A stretch of 64,000 nucleotides of DNA from Alphaproteobacteria bacterium. GTDB taxonomy: Bacteria > Pseudomonadota > Alphaproteobacteria > Acetobacterales > Acetobacteraceae. Below the pieces are notes generated by a model. The model was not told the origin of the DNA and did not search any database. It was given only the letters and a program-made list of their open reading frames with translations. The stretch is from the NCBI GenBank assembly GCA_026400815.1, contig JAPLOI010000026.1, positions 51,478 through 115,477 on the forward strand. Direction: 5' to 3'. Below are positions 49,412 to 58,111 of this stretch, one piece after another; position 1 is the stretch's first letter; every line of letters begins with the position of its first letter. Position numbers and translations under genes: made by a program.

Positions 49412-51459
49412 CCCGTCATGCCGCATTCGGCGCGCAGCTCCGGCGGCAGCAGGGCGCGGGCGAGGCGGGCGGCGGTGCGGTCCTGGCCAGCGTGGAGGGC
49501 GGCGAGCACGCCGACGACGAGGCGGACCGAGCTGATCCCCACCTCCCGCGCCAGGGCGAGAACCAACGCCGTGCCAGCAAATTCGAGCAGCAGGGACTGC
49601 TCATGGTCGGGCAGGCTGGCGAGGTCGCCAAGCTCCAGCGCCACGGGGGCCAGGTTCCAGTCCACCGGGCCCAGCTCCGCCCGCATCTTGGCGACCAGCC
49701 GCTGCAGGAGATGTCGCCGGGGCTCGGGGGGTGTCTCGATCTGCGGCTGCGAGAGGGATGTGTCGTTGTCTGGGGGACCGGTGTCGTCGTAGCGGTCGTC
49801 CAACAGGAAGCGCGCCGGCGCGGTGGGGAAGGCCATGCGATGGGCCACCATCATGTCCGAACCGGGGAAGAAGGCCGCGGCGGGGGCCATGGCGGGCGCG
49901 GGCAGGGTCACCCTGCGGGTGGCGGAGACGCCGTGATGGGCTTCGCCGGCTTCGTCCACCAGCACCAGGCTGGTCTCGGTGGTGACCAGGCCTTCTGCCT
50001 CCGCCAGCGCCGCGGCATCCTCCGGCGCCAGGGTGGCGAGGCGCAGGCCGGCGGCCACGGCGGCGATGGCGCGGGACAGGAGCGGGTCTGGTTCCGGCGC
50101 GACCTCGGGCGCCTGCGTCACCTCGATGGCGGCCTGGCCACGCACGGCCAGCGCGCCGGGCGGGAGGGGCGCGCGGGCGGCTTCCAGCGCGGCCAGGGCG
50201 CGCGGCAGGGCGGAGGGCAGGTCGTGCGCGGCCACGGTGATGCTGCCACCGGTGAGGGCGGCGAGATGGCCGATGCGGGCCTCCAGGCTGTCCTCGCCGA
50301 CCAGCAGCAGGGAGATGCGGCGCCCAGCGGCGCGGCGGGCGAGGCCCGGCACGTCCAGCGCGTGGCTGTTGCCGTCGGTCAGCACCAGGATGTCCCGCAT
50401 GGTGGAGCGGGCCAGCACCCTGGAGAGGGCACGGCCGATCTCCGTGCCGCCGGCAGGGGCCTGCATGCCGGCCACCAGCCGGGTGAGGGCTGCGGCCGGC
50501 CCGCCCTTGGCGCGGCGCGTGGTGCCCAGGCGCCGGGGCTCGTCGTCGAACTCCCACAGCTCCACGGCGTCCCCCTGGGCGAGGGTGGGGGCGAGGGCGG
50601 ACAGTGCCTGGCGCACCGCGTCGTGGCGGGTGATCAGGGCCCCGCGCTGGCCGCAGGGGCCGAACATGGAGCCGGACCGGTCCACCAGCAGGGCAAGGCT
50701 GCGCCGGGCCGGGGCGGCGGGCAGCGGGACGATGCGCAGCCCGATCCTGGTGCCGGCGGCGCCGCTGCCGACGAGAAGGCGCGGCGCCCAGCCGGTGACG
50801 GAGAGCTCCACCGGGCGGTTGAGCGGCACCGCGGCGTCGGCGCCGATGGGCGCGCCATCCAGCGCCGCGATGCCGTCCTGGCAGCGCAGGGTGAGGCGGG
50901 CAGTGCCGCCGGGGCCGCCGGAGAGTGGGGCGTCGCTGTCAGGCAGGGGGGCGGGGCCATAGATGTCACCGATGGTCATGGGGATGCGCAGGCGGGCGGT
51001 GTCGCCGTCGATCTCCATCGGCATGGCCCAGGCGAAGCGCACCTCCAGCTCCGCCCCCGGCGGCACCTGGCCGACCGAGAGCATGTGCAGGCCGCGCAGC
51101 ACTTCCTCGTGCAGCACCGCCGCCTTGCCGCGATCCAGCGCGGCCTCATAGGTGTCGCGCGCCTGGGCGCGGCGCCGGGCGCGGCCTTCCAGCGTGCGGC
51201 CGTCGATCCGGGCCGTGAGGCGGAACAGCGTTGCGTGGATCGGCACCGGGAAGGTGATCGTCGCCTCGATCGGCTGCGCCTCCGTGTTGCGGAACAGGCG
51301 GGTGGTTTCCACCACGGCGAGGCCCGCGCCGAGCGTGACGGCCAGGCGGGTTTCAGCGAGCGGCACGGCCTTGCTGCGCCCGCCATGCCGGCCGAGGAAG
51401 GCGGCCAGGGGGTCGACCAGGTCCGGCTCAGCCATTGGCTGCGTCATCGGGAGGGCCAT
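49408..51459 (-). CDS. VIT domain and von Willebrand factor A domain protein
   Basis: 683 residues from MALPMTQPMAEP at 51459 (AGGAAA upstream). Residues about 15-150 are a VIT domain (vault protein inter-alpha-trypsin): ETTRLFRNTEAQPIEATITF and GRTLEGRARRRAQARDTYEAA. Residues about 270-440 are a vWA domain with an intact MIDAS: LLVDRSGSMFGP (DxSxS), the Thr, and DILVLTDGNS. The rest is Ala-rich without recognised domain. No signal peptide is seen, so it acts in the cytoplasm, presumably as a scaffold. Its start lies inside the end of the MerR gene (31-base overlap), so the regulator and this protein are expressed together. Confidence 0.85.
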   Translation of the reverse strand: MALPMTQPMAEPDLVDPLAAFLGRHGGRSKAVPLAETRLAVTLGAGLAVVETTRLFRNTEAQPIEATITFPVPIHATLFRLTARIDGRTLEGRARRRAQARDTYEAALDRGKAAVLHEEVLRGLHMLSVGQVPPGAELEVRFAWAMPMEIDGDTARLRIPMTIGDIYGPAPLPDSDAPLSGGPGGTARLTLRCQDGIAALDGAPIGADAAVPLNRPVELSVTGWAPRLLVGSGAAGTRIGLRIVPLPAAPARRSLALLVDRSGSMFGPCGQRGALITRHDAVRQALSALAPTLAQGDAVELWEFDDEPRRLGTTRRAKGGPAAALTRLVAGMQAPAGGTEIGRALSRVLARSTMRDILVLTDGNSHALDVPGLARRAAGRRISLLLVGEDSLEARIGHLAALTGGSITVAAHDLPSALPRALAALEAARAPLPPGALAVRGQAAIEVTQAPEVAPEPDPLLSRAIAAVAAGLRLATLAPEDAAALAEAEGLVTTETSLVLVDEAGEAHHGVSATRRVTLPAPAMAPAAAFFPGSDMMVAHRMAFPTAPARFLLDDRYDDTGPPDNDTSLSQPQIETPPEPRRHLLQRLVAKMRAELGPVDWNLAPVALELGDLASLPDHEQSLLLEFAGTALVLALAREVGISSVRLVVGVLAALHAGQDRTAARLARALLPPELRAECGMTG

Positions 51460-51802
51460 CGTTGGGTTTCCTGAGAAGCTCCCGCAGGAGCGTTTCAAGG
51501 CGTGACAGTAGGGGGCCGGGGCTTTCGCCGCTGCCGAGGCGGGCGGGATCGACCACCAGGGTGATGCCGGGGGCCACGGGGAACGGGGCGCCCTGGCCGG
51601 ACTCGAGCAGCACGCGGATCGCCGCCGGGGGGAAACCGAGCTCGCGCAGCCGCTGGTAGCGGGTGATGGCGGCAACATGGTCCGCGCCGTACTCGGCCGT
51701 GGCCCGGCCACCGCGGGGCGGCGGGATGAAGCCCTCGGCGATAAGGTAGCGGACCTGGCGCTCGGCCACGCCGGTTGCGGCGGCGAGGTCGCGGATGTTC
51801 AT
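51428..51802 (-). CDS. MerR family transcriptional regulator
   Basis: 124 residues from MNIRDLAAATGVAERQ at 51802, set by AAAGGAGG just upstream. The helix-turn-helix is MNIRDLAAATGVAERQVRYL, followed by IAEGFIPPPRGGRATAEYG (the wing) and a linker helix. A C-terminal tail of about 35 residues is short and has no Cys pair, so a metal sensor is unlikely. Two perfect palindromes centred 44 bases apart lie just upstream, probably the operators. It is co-transcribed with the VIT/vWA protein, whose start it overlaps. Confidence 0.85.
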   Translation of the reverse strand: MNIRDLAAATGVAERQVRYLIAEGFIPPPRGGRATAEYGADHVAAITRYQRLRELGFPPAAIRVLLESGQGAPFPVAPGITLVVDPARLGSGESPGPLLSRLETLLRELLRKPNDGPPDDAANG

Positions 51803-51813
51803 GGCGCCTCCTT

Positions 51814-51878
51814 TCGACAATATATTTGTCGATAGAGGTGCGCGGGCGCAAGATGTTTCGACATATTTTCCGTCGAAA
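51814..51878 (-). promoter_or_regulatory. Two palindromic operator candidates before merR
   Basis: The proximal site is TCGACAATATATTTGTCGA at 51814-51832, with seven-base arms and a five-base spacer. The distal site is at 51856-51878, with TTTCGAC and GTCGAAA arms around nine AT-rich bases. They share the core TCGAC and are 44 bases apart, about four helical turns. Position and symmetry suit autoregulation by the MerR protein. The proximal site almost touches the ribosome site of merR, so binding there would block transcription. Confidence 0.6.
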
Positions 51879-51937
51879 GCCAGGCACAAAAAAGCCCCGC
51901 GCCTGGCGGGGCTTCCTGCAGCGGCGGCGGAGGGGGC

Positions 51938-52270
51938 TTAGCGCTCCTCGTCGCCGTTCTCGGTTTCCACTTCCACGATCGCTTCGGCGTCGTCGTCCTC
52001 GAGGTCGGAGGTATCCTCCAGCACGTCCTCGTCGGCCTCGTCGTCGGCCACTTCCACCTCCACGTCGGCGGTGTCCAGGCCGGGGACGGGGGCTGGCTTG
52101 GCGCGGCGCTTCTCCTCCATCACGTTGCCGGCGGCGCGGCGCGCGCGCGGCTGCTCCGCCGGCTGCTCCGTGTTGCACTTGGGGCAGACCGCCGGCTGGC
52201 GGGCCAGGTCGTAGAAGCGGGCAGCACAGGAAACGCAAACGCGCTTGGTGCCGAGTTCGGGCTTGGCCAT
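51938..52270 (-). CDS. TIGR02300 (FYDLN acid) family protein
   Basis: 110 residues from [15 protein letters not shown] at 52270; GAGG lies seven bases upstream. A zinc ribbon (CVSC at 12-15, CPKC near 29-32) encloses the hallmark FYDL in [16 protein letters not shown]. After a basic patch (RARRAAG, KRRAK) the last 45 residues are almost wholly Asp, Glu, Val and Ala. This family is typical of Alphaproteobacteria and of unknown function; the acidic tail suggests nucleic-acid-mimic or protein-contact roles. It is divergent from aroA by 111 bases, its usual place. Confidence 0.9.
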   Translation of the reverse strand: MAKPELGTKRVCVSCAARFYDLARQPAVCPKCNTEQPAEQPRARRAAGNVMEEKRRAKPAPVPGLDTADVEVEVADDEADEDVLEDTSDLEDDDAEAIVEVETENGDEER

Positions 52271-52381
52271 CGATCGCCTCGCAGGAATGGTCGCCGTGAA
52301 GATGGCGCTTCGGAGGGGGCGGCCCATGCCACCCCCGGGCGCGCCTGTCAAACGGGAAAGCGCCATGCTAAGGCCGCTGGT

Positions 52382-53731
52382 ATGCACAATAGCTCCCTCC
52401 GCCCCCTGCTTTCCCGCCGCCCGACGGCCCCGCTGACCGGCACGATGCGCGTGCCCGGGGACAAATCCATCAGCCATCGGGCGCTGATGTTCGGCGCGCT
52501 GGCGGTGGGGGAGACGCGGATCTCCGGGCTGCTGGAGGGCGAGGACGTACTGCGCACGGCGGCCGCGATGCGGGCGTTGGGGGCCGAGGTGGTGCAGGAG
52601 GGGCCGGGCGCCTGGCGCGTGGCCGGGCGCGGGATCGGCGGGCTGCAGGAGCCGGCGGATGTGCTGGACATGGGCAATTCCGGCACCGCGGCGCGGCTGC
52701 TGGCCGGCATTCTGGCCAGCCACCCGCTGTTCGCGGTGATGACCGGCGATGCCAGCCTGCGGCGCCGGCCGATGCGCCGGGTGACGGACCCGCTGGCGCA
52801 GTGCGGCGCGCGGTTTGCCGGGCGCGAGGGCGGGCGGTTGCCGCTGGCGATCGAGGGCGCACGCGATGCGTTGCCGATCGACTACGTGGTGCCGGTGCCG
52901 TCGGCGCAGGTGAAATCCGCGCTGCTGCTGTGCGGGCTGAACGCGCCGGGGATCACGCGGGTGGAGGAGCGCGAGGCGACGCGCGACCACAGCGAGAACA
53001 TGCTGCGGCACTTTGGCGCCACCGTGCGGGTGGAGTTCGCCGGGCATGGCCGGGTGATCGAGCTGGAGGGCCAGCCGGAGCTGCGCGCGGCCGATGTGGT
53101 GGTGCCGGGCGATCCTTCGTCCGCCGCGTTCCCGCTGGTGGCGGCGCTGCTGGTGCCGGGCTCCCGCCTGCGGATCGAGGGGGTGGGGCTGAACCCGCTG
53201 CGCACCGGGCTGTTCACCACGCTGCGCGAAATGGGCGCGGTGCTGGCCATCGAGAACGCGCGCACCGAGGGCGGCGAGCCGGTGGGAGATATCGTGGCCG
53301 AGTTCGCCTCCCTGCGCGGCATCGAAGTGCCGCCGGAGCGGGCGCCGAGCATGATCGACGAATACCCGATCCTGGCCGTGGTGGCCGCCGCCGCCTCCGG
53401 CACCACGCGGATGCGCGGGCTGAAGGAGCTGCGGGTGAAGGAAAGCGACCGGCTTTCGGCCACCGCGGCGATGCTGGCGGCCAATGGTGTGAAGGTGGTG
53501 ATCGAGGGTGACGACCTGATCGTGGAGGGGGGCGGCATTCCGGGCGGTGGCCTCGTGGAGACCCACATGGATCACCGGTTGGCGATGAGCGCGCTGGTGA
53601 TGGGCCTGGCCAGCCGGGACGGCGTGGCGGTGGACGATGCCAGCTTCATCGACACCAGCTTCCCCGGTTTTGTGGAACTGATGAATGGCGCCGTGGGCAA
53701 TGGCGGGGTGCCGGCGCTGGTCGCGCGCTGA
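52382..53731 (+). CDS. aroA: 3-phosphoshikimate 1-carboxyvinyltransferase (EPSP synthase)
   Basis: 449 residues. The enzyme joins shikimate-3-phosphate and PEP on the path to aromatic amino acids. Motifs: [20 protein letters not shown] (Lys, Ser, Arg of the substrate site), [42 protein letters not shown] and [18 protein letters not shown] with the catalytic Asp and Glu, and [15 protein letters not shown]. Overall it resembles the class II (Agrobacterium CP4-type) enzymes, yet it keeps Gly101 in NSGT where CP4 has Ala; that residue affects glyphosate binding. Its stop overlaps the cmk start (TGATG). Confidence 0.95.
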   Translation: MHNSSLRPLLSRRPTAPLTGTMRVPGDKSISHRALMFGALAVGETRISGLLEGEDVLRTAAAMRALGAEVVQEGPGAWRVAGRGIGGLQEPADVLDMGNSGTAARLLAGILASHPLFAVMTGDASLRRRPMRRVTDPLAQCGARFAGREGGRLPLAIEGARDALPIDYVVPVPSAQVKSALLLCGLNAPGITRVEEREATRDHSENMLRHFGATVRVEFAGHGRVIELEGQPELRAADVVVPGDPSSAAFPLVAALLVPGSRLRIEGVGLNPLRTGLFTTLREMGAVLAIENARTEGGEPVGDIVAEFASLRGIEVPPERAPSMIDEYPILAVVAAAASGTTRMRGLKELRVKESDRLSATAAMLAANGVKVVIEGDDLIVEGGGIPGGGLVETHMDHRLAMSALVMGLASRDGVAVDDASFIDTSFPGFVELMNGAVGNGGVPALVAR

Positions 53732-54390
53732 TGGCCCCCGTGTCGGCTCCGCTCCTCATCGCGATCGACGGGCCGGCGGCGGCCGGCAAGGGCACGCTGG
53801 CGCGGCGGCTGGCGGCGCATTTCGGGCTGCCGTACCTGGATACCGGGCTGCTGTATCGCGCCGTGGCGCGGCGGGTGATCGATTCCGGGCAGAGCCCGGC
53901 CGATGCCACGGCGGCAGCGGAGGCGGCGCGGGTGCTGGTGCCCGAAGATACACGGCGCGGCGACCTGCGCGGCCCGCCGGTGGACGAGGCGGCGAGCCTG
54001 GTGGCCAGCGTGCCCGCGGTGCGGGCGGCGCTGCTGGAGTTCCAGCGCGCGTTCGGGCGCGAGAACGGCGCGGTGCTGGACGGGCGGGATATCGGCACGG
54101 TGATCTTCCCGCAGGCACCGGCCAAGCTGTTCGTGACCGCGAGCCCCGAGGAGCGCGGCCGGCGGCGCTGGGCGGAGCTGGTGGCGCGCGGGGTGGCGGC
54201 GGATCTCGGTGCCATCACCGCCGAGGTGCATGCGCGCGATGCCGCCGATGCGGCGCGGGCCGCGGCGCCGATGAAGCCTGCGGCGGATGCGATGCTGCTG
54301 GACACCACGGCGCTGGATGCCGATGCCGCCTTTGCCGCCGCACTGGCGATGATCGGGGAAAGGCTCGCATCACAGGGTCTGACCCGATAA
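53731..54390 (+). CDS. cmk: (d)CMP kinase
   Basis: 219 residues. The protein phosphorylates CMP and dCMP with ATP. The P-loop is [37 protein letters not shown] is the NMP-binding strand, and [20 protein letters not shown] and PEERGRRRW hold the Arg residues of the lid. ATG at 53731 overlaps the aroA stop. The aroA-cmk-rpsA-ihfB order is conserved in Proteobacteria. Confidence 0.93.
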   Translation: MAPVSAPLLIAIDGPAAAGKGTLARRLAAHFGLPYLDTGLLYRAVARRVIDSGQSPADATAAAEAARVLVPEDTRRGDLRGPPVDEAASLVASVPAVRAALLEFQRAFGRENGAVLDGRDIGTVIFPQAPAKLFVTASPEERGRRRWAELVARGVAADLGAITAEVHARDAADAARAAAPMKPAADAMLLDTTALDADAAFAAALAMIGERLASQGLTR

Positions 54391-54400
54391 TCTGGCCTTC

Positions 54401-54670
54401 ATGCCGGACGACACGCCGATCAGCGTTCATGACGCCAAGGCCGATCTCTCGCACCTGCTCGACCGTGTCGAGGCTGGGGAGGAGGTGGTGATCTCGCGCG
54501 CCGGCAAGCCGGTGGCCAAGCTGGTGCCGATCCCGGCGGCGCAGCCGCGCGTGCCGGGTGCGTGGAAGCACCTGACGCCGCCGCCGGATTCGCTCTTCTT
54601 CGACCCGCTGCCCGAGGAGGAGCTGCGGCTGTGGGAGGGGACCAGCGAGCACGACACCACGCCGCACTGA
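54401..54670 (+). CDS. Phd/YefM-family antitoxin (orphan)
   Basis: 89 residues. The N-terminal half is a Phd/YefM repressor domain: ISVHDAKADLSHLLDRVEAG followed by EEVVISRAGKPVAKLVPI. The acidic C-terminal half (PLPEEELRLWEG) is where a VapC-type toxin would be held. Such antitoxins repress their own operon and neutralise a PIN-domain RNase. Here the toxin gene directly downstream is only a remnant, so the antitoxin stands alone, inserted between cmk and rpsA. It may persist as a regulator or be on the way to loss. Confidence 0.82.
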   Translation: MPDDTPISVHDAKADLSHLLDRVEAGEEVVISRAGKPVAKLVPIPAAQPRVPGAWKHLTPPPDSLFFDPLPEEELRLWEGTSEHDTTPH

Positions 54671-54790
54671 CGACGTGGCCACGCCCTTGCTTCTGCTGGG
54701 GCCCTGGCCGAGGGGGCGACCCTGGTGACGGCCGACGGCGTGTTTGCTACCGTGGCGCCCGCCTCCGGGCTCGCCCTGATGGTGGCCTGA
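54671..54790 (+). pseudogene. C-terminal remnant of a VapC (PIN-domain) toxin
   Basis: The frame directly after the antitoxin stop reads HALASAGALAEGATLVTADG and ends LALMVA before TGA at 54788-54790. The segment ALAEGATLVTADGVF matches the last strand of PIN-domain toxins (the EG--LVT-D motif that holds the fourth acidic residue), as in DALIAAQALAEGATLVTAD. About the first 90 residues are missing, with the other catalytic acids, and no start codon precedes it. This explains why the antitoxin has no partner. Confidence 0.6.
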
Positions 54791-55023
54791 GGCGGTTCGG
54801 GACCTCGTTTCCGGCCGCCTGCCGCGCGCGGGCCTTGACTCCGGTGGCGCGCTGGCGTTTTTCTCCGATCGGTTGCGCATGGGCGCGGCCATACCTCACC
54901 CGGCCTGCGCCACCCTGGATCAGGGAGCGCGGGCACGTCGTGCTTTCGCCATCCCTGACGGGGCGCGAGGCGCGCACGCAAAAAACGGCCCATACCGGGC
55001 CGCGCAAGGATAGACCCCACCAC
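54791..55023 (+). promoter_or_regulatory. rpsA upstream region
   Basis: A 233-base gap with no gene. TTGACT at 54835-54840 is a plausible -35 hexamer, but the matching -10 is weak (TTTTTC after 17 bases). Close to the start, GGCCC-atacc-GGGCC (about 54990-55004) can form a hairpin before the AAGGAT ribosome site, which fits the known self-regulation of S1 messages in other bacteria, though its mechanism here is not shown. Confidence 0.35.
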
Positions 55024-56721
55024 ATGGCTTCCGAAGCCCAACTCGAAGACTTCGCCTCCCTCCTTGACGAGACCCTCGGCCGCGACAGCGGCTTCGACGG
55101 CTCCGTCGTGACCGGACGCGTGATCCGGCTGACCGACGAATTCGCGATCGTCGATGTCGGCCTCAAGAGCGAGGGCCGCGTTGCCCTCAAGGAATTTGCC
55201 GCCCCGGGCGCCAAGCCCGAGGTGAAGCCCGGCGACACCGTGGAGCTCTACGTTGAGCGCTACGAGGATCGCGACGGCACCATCGTGCTCTCACGCGAGA
55301 AGGCCCGCCGCGAGGAAGCCTGGACGAACCTGGAAAAGGCGTTCGAAGGCCAGCAGCGCGTGAACGGCACCATCTATGGCCGGGTCAAGGGCGGGTTCAC
55401 CGTCGATCTCGGCGGCGCCGTGGCGTTCCTTCCCGGCAGCCAGGTGGATATCCGCCCGGTGCGCGACGTGGGCCCGCTGATGGGCATGCCGCAGCCGTTC
55501 CAGATCCTGAAGATGGACCGCGCCCGCGGCAACATCGTCGTCAGCCGCCGTGCGGTTCTGGAAGAGACGCGCGCCGAGCAGCGCAGCGAGCTGATCCAGG
55601 GCCTCAAGGAAGGCATGATCCTGGATGGCGTGGTGAAGAACATCACCGATTACGGCGCCTTCGTGGACCTGGGCGGCGTGGACGGCCTGTTGCACGTGAC
55701 CGACATCGCCTGGCGCCGCATCAACCACCCCAGCGAGGCCCTGACCATCGGCCAGGCCGTGAAGGTGCAGGTGATCCGCTTCAACCCGGACACGCAGCGC
55801 ATCAGCCTCGGCATGAAGCAGCTTGAGGCCGATCCGTGGGATGGCGTGGCGGCGAAGTATCCGCCCGGCGCCAAGTACACCGGCCGCGTGACCAACATCA
55901 CCGACTACGGCGCCTTCGTGGAGCTGGAGCCCGGCGTCGAGGGCCTGGTGCACGTTTCCGAGATGAGCTGGACCAAGAAGAACGTCCATCCGGGCAAGAT
56001 CGTCGCCACCTCGCAGGAAGTGGACGTGATGGTGCTCGATGTGGACAGCGCCAAGCGCCGCATCTCGCTGGGCCTGAAGCAGGTGCAGCGCAACCCGTGG
56101 GAGCAGTTCGTCGACGAGCACCCCGTGGGCAACGTGGTGGAAGGCGAGATCCGCAACATGACGGAGTTCGGCCTGTTCATCGGCCTGACCGCGGACATCG
56201 ACGGCATGGTGCACATGTCCGACCTGTCGTGGGACGAGCCGGGCGAACTGGCGATGGCCAAGTTCGAGAAGGGCCAGATCGTCAAGGCGAAGGTGCTGGA
56301 CGTTGACGTCGAGAAGGAGCGCATCTCGCTCGGCATCAAGCAGATGGCGGAAGACCCCGCCGCTGCGGTGCTGGACGGCATCCGCAAGGGCGAGATCGTC
56401 ACCTGCGTGGTGACCGCGGTGCAGAGCAACGGCATCGAGGTGAAGGTGGGCGAAGTGCTCACCGGCTTCATCCGCCGCGCCGAGCTGGCCCGCGACAAGG
56501 GCGACCAGCGCCCCGACCGCTTCGCCATCGGCGAGAAGGTGGATGCGCGCATCACCGGCATCGACCGCGCCGCCCGCAAGCTCCAGCTCACCATCAAGGG
56601 CAAGGAGATCGAGGAGGACAAGCAGGCGATCGCCGAATACGGCACGTCGGACAGCGGCGCGTCGCTGGGCGATATCCTGGGTGCGGCCATCCGCCGCCGC
56701 AACCAGAACCTGCCGGAGTAA
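55024..56721 (+). CDS. rpsA: 30S ribosomal protein S1
   Basis: 565 residues from MASEAQLEDFASLLDE. S1 brings mRNA to the ribosome. Six S1 (OB-fold) repeats can be traced: the first begins at VVTGRVIRLTDEFAIVDVGL, the next copies show GRVKGGFTVDLGGAVAFLPG, DGVVKNITDYGAFVDLGGVD, GRVTNITDYGAFVELEPGVE, GEIRNMTEFGLFIGLTADID and VTAVQSNGIEVKVGEVLTGF. The D-GAF-DLG form in repeats 3-5 is the RNA-binding core. Length is normal for Alphaproteobacteria. It lies in the conserved cmk-rpsA-ihfB setting, here with an antitoxin gene inserted upstream. Confidence 0.96.
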   Translation: MASEAQLEDFASLLDETLGRDSGFDGSVVTGRVIRLTDEFAIVDVGLKSEGRVALKEFAAPGAKPEVKPGDTVELYVERYEDRDGTIVLSREKARREEAWTNLEKAFEGQQRVNGTIYGRVKGGFTVDLGGAVAFLPGSQVDIRPVRDVGPLMGMPQPFQILKMDRARGNIVVSRRAVLEETRAEQRSELIQGLKEGMILDGVVKNITDYGAFVDLGGVDGLLHVTDIAWRRINHPSEALTIGQAVKVQVIRFNPDTQRISLGMKQLEADPWDGVAAKYPPGAKYTGRVTNITDYGAFVELEPGVEGLVHVSEMSWTKKNVHPGKIVATSQEVDVMVLDVDSAKRRISLGLKQVQRNPWEQFVDEHPVGNVVEGEIRNMTEFGLFIGLTADIDGMVHMSDLSWDEPGELAMAKFEKGQIVKAKVLDVDVEKERISLGIKQMAEDPAAAVLDGIRKGEIVTCVVTAVQSNGIEVKVGEVLTGFIRRAELARDKGDQRPDRFAIGEKVDARITGIDRAARKLQLTIKGKEIEEDKQAIAEYGTSDSGASLGDILGAAIRRRNQNLPE

Positions 56722-56746
56722 TGGCAGCGATCTCCCTGGGGGCTTC

Positions 56747-57688
56747 GTGACCCTGGAGACCGACCTTCTACTGGACAGGCGGCGCCTCAAGCGCCGCCTG
56801 TTGCTTTGGCGGGTGGCGGCGCTGCTGGCGGTGGTCGGCGCGCTGCTGCTGGCGGTGGATCGTGACGGGGAGTTGAAGCTGGCGCGCGACCACGTGGCGC
56901 GGCTGACGCTGTCTGGCACCATTACCGAAGATCGCAAGATGGTGGAGGCCCTTGCCGTGCTGGCGAAGGACCCGACCGCCAAGGCGCTGCTGGTGGTGAT
57001 CGACAGCCCCGGCGGCACCGTCTCCGGCGGGGAATCGCTGCACCACGCCATCGCGCGGGTGGGGCGCGAGATGCCGGTGGTGGCCGTGATGGGCGCCACG
57101 GCGGCCTCGGCCGGCTACATGGTGGCGTTGCCGGCGGAGCAGATTTTCGCGCGCGAGGCGACGCTGACGGGATCGATCGGCGTGAAGCTGATGCTGCCGG
57201 AATTCTCCGGCCTGCTGGAAAAGCTGGGCGTGGGCGACAATTCGCTCGCCTCCGGCCCGTTGAAGGACGAGCCCAGCCTGTCGCGGCCGATGTCCCCGGC
57301 GGGGCGGGCGGCGATGCAGGCGATCATCGACGACATGCACGCGCAGTTCACCGCCATGGTGGCCGCCGGGCGCAAGATGGAGCCGGCGCGGGTGGCGGAG
57401 CTGGCCGATGGCCGCGCCTATACCGGGCGCCAGGCGCTGAAGCTCGGGCTGATCGATGCGATCGGCGGCGAGCGCGAGGCGCGGGAGTGGCTGGCCGAGG
57501 CCAAGCAGGTGCCCGCCACGCTGCCGGCGCGCGACGTGGGCAAGCGCGGCTGGGCCGAGCGGGCGCTGGGCGATGACCGTGCCGAGGGCCTGCTTCCGGC
57601 GCTGTTCGGGGCCCTGATGAAAAGCCTTCTCTCTCAAAGGCTTGACGGTGGCTGGGCCATCTGGCAGCCTGAACAACTCGGCCGGTAG
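56747..57688 (+). CDS. sppA: Signal peptide peptidase SppA
   Basis: 313 residues from GTG 56747 (GGGGG upstream). One N-terminal helix at about 20-38 ([19 protein letters not shown]) anchors it to the inner membrane, with the catalytic domain in the periplasm. The serine is in [19 protein letters not shown], and the general-base lysine is in [28 protein letters not shown] is the oxyanion strand. This is the short form (one domain) as in Bacillus, and its role is to clear signal-peptide remnants. It lies between rpsA and ihfB. Confidence 0.9.
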   Translation: MTLETDLLLDRRRLKRRLLLWRVAALLAVVGALLLAVDRDGELKLARDHVARLTLSGTITEDRKMVEALAVLAKDPTAKALLVVIDSPGGTVSGGESLHHAIARVGREMPVVAVMGATAASAGYMVALPAEQIFAREATLTGSIGVKLMLPEFSGLLEKLGVGDNSLASGPLKDEPSLSRPMSPAGRAAMQAIIDDMHAQFTAMVAAGRKMEPARVAELADGRAYTGRQALKLGLIDAIGGEREAREWLAEAKQVPATLPARDVGKRGWAERALGDDRAEGLLPALFGALMKSLLSQRLDGGWAIWQPEQLGR

Positions 57689-57720
57689 GACCCTTACGGG
57701 TCAAAATCAGGGACGCCACG

Positions 57721-58011
57721 ATGACGAAATCGGAGCTGATTGCCGAGCTGGCCGCGGCCAACCCGCATCTGCTGAGCCGCGACGTGGAGACAATCGTCGC
57801 CACCATCTTCAACGAGATCACCGGCGCCCTGGCGCGCGGCGAGCGGGTGGAGCTGCGCGGGTTCGGCGCCTTCACCATCAAGAAGCGCGACGCGCGCACC
57901 GGCCGCAACCCGCGCACCGGCGCCGCCGTGCCGGTGGATGAGAAGGTTGTGCCCTTCTTCAAGGCCGGCAAGGAACTGCGCGACCGCGTGAACCGCGGCA
58001 AGAAGGACTAG
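57721..58011 (+). CDS. ihfB: Integration host factor subunit beta
   Basis: 96 residues. The subunit pairs with IHF-alpha to bend DNA sharply at specific sites. Sequence: [21 protein letters not shown], the dimer helix, then [19 protein letters not shown], where RNP is the tip of the DNA-inserting arm, followed by [16 protein letters not shown] stop and a small gap divide it from the BNR-repeat gene. The rpsA-(sppA)-ihfB neighbourhood identifies it as the beta, not alpha, subunit or HU. Confidence 0.93.
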   Translation: MTKSELIAELAAANPHLLSRDVETIVATIFNEITGALARGERVELRGFGAFTIKKRDARTGRNPRTGAAVPVDEKVVPFFKAGKELRDRVNRGKKD

Positions 58012-58111
58012 CAGCCCTCTAGCCTACCGCGTTTTTCGGCGTTCGCCCCGTTGCCAGAGCCCGGCAACGGCCGCACTCTGCGGCCCTGCGCAACGACCGG
58101 AGACCGCCGCC

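Noticed and set aside
48877..51474. An 865-codon plus-strand frame opposite the VIT/vWA gene
   Set aside because: Shadow frame of Gly, Ala and Arg; the VIT and vWA motifs on the other strand are unambiguous.
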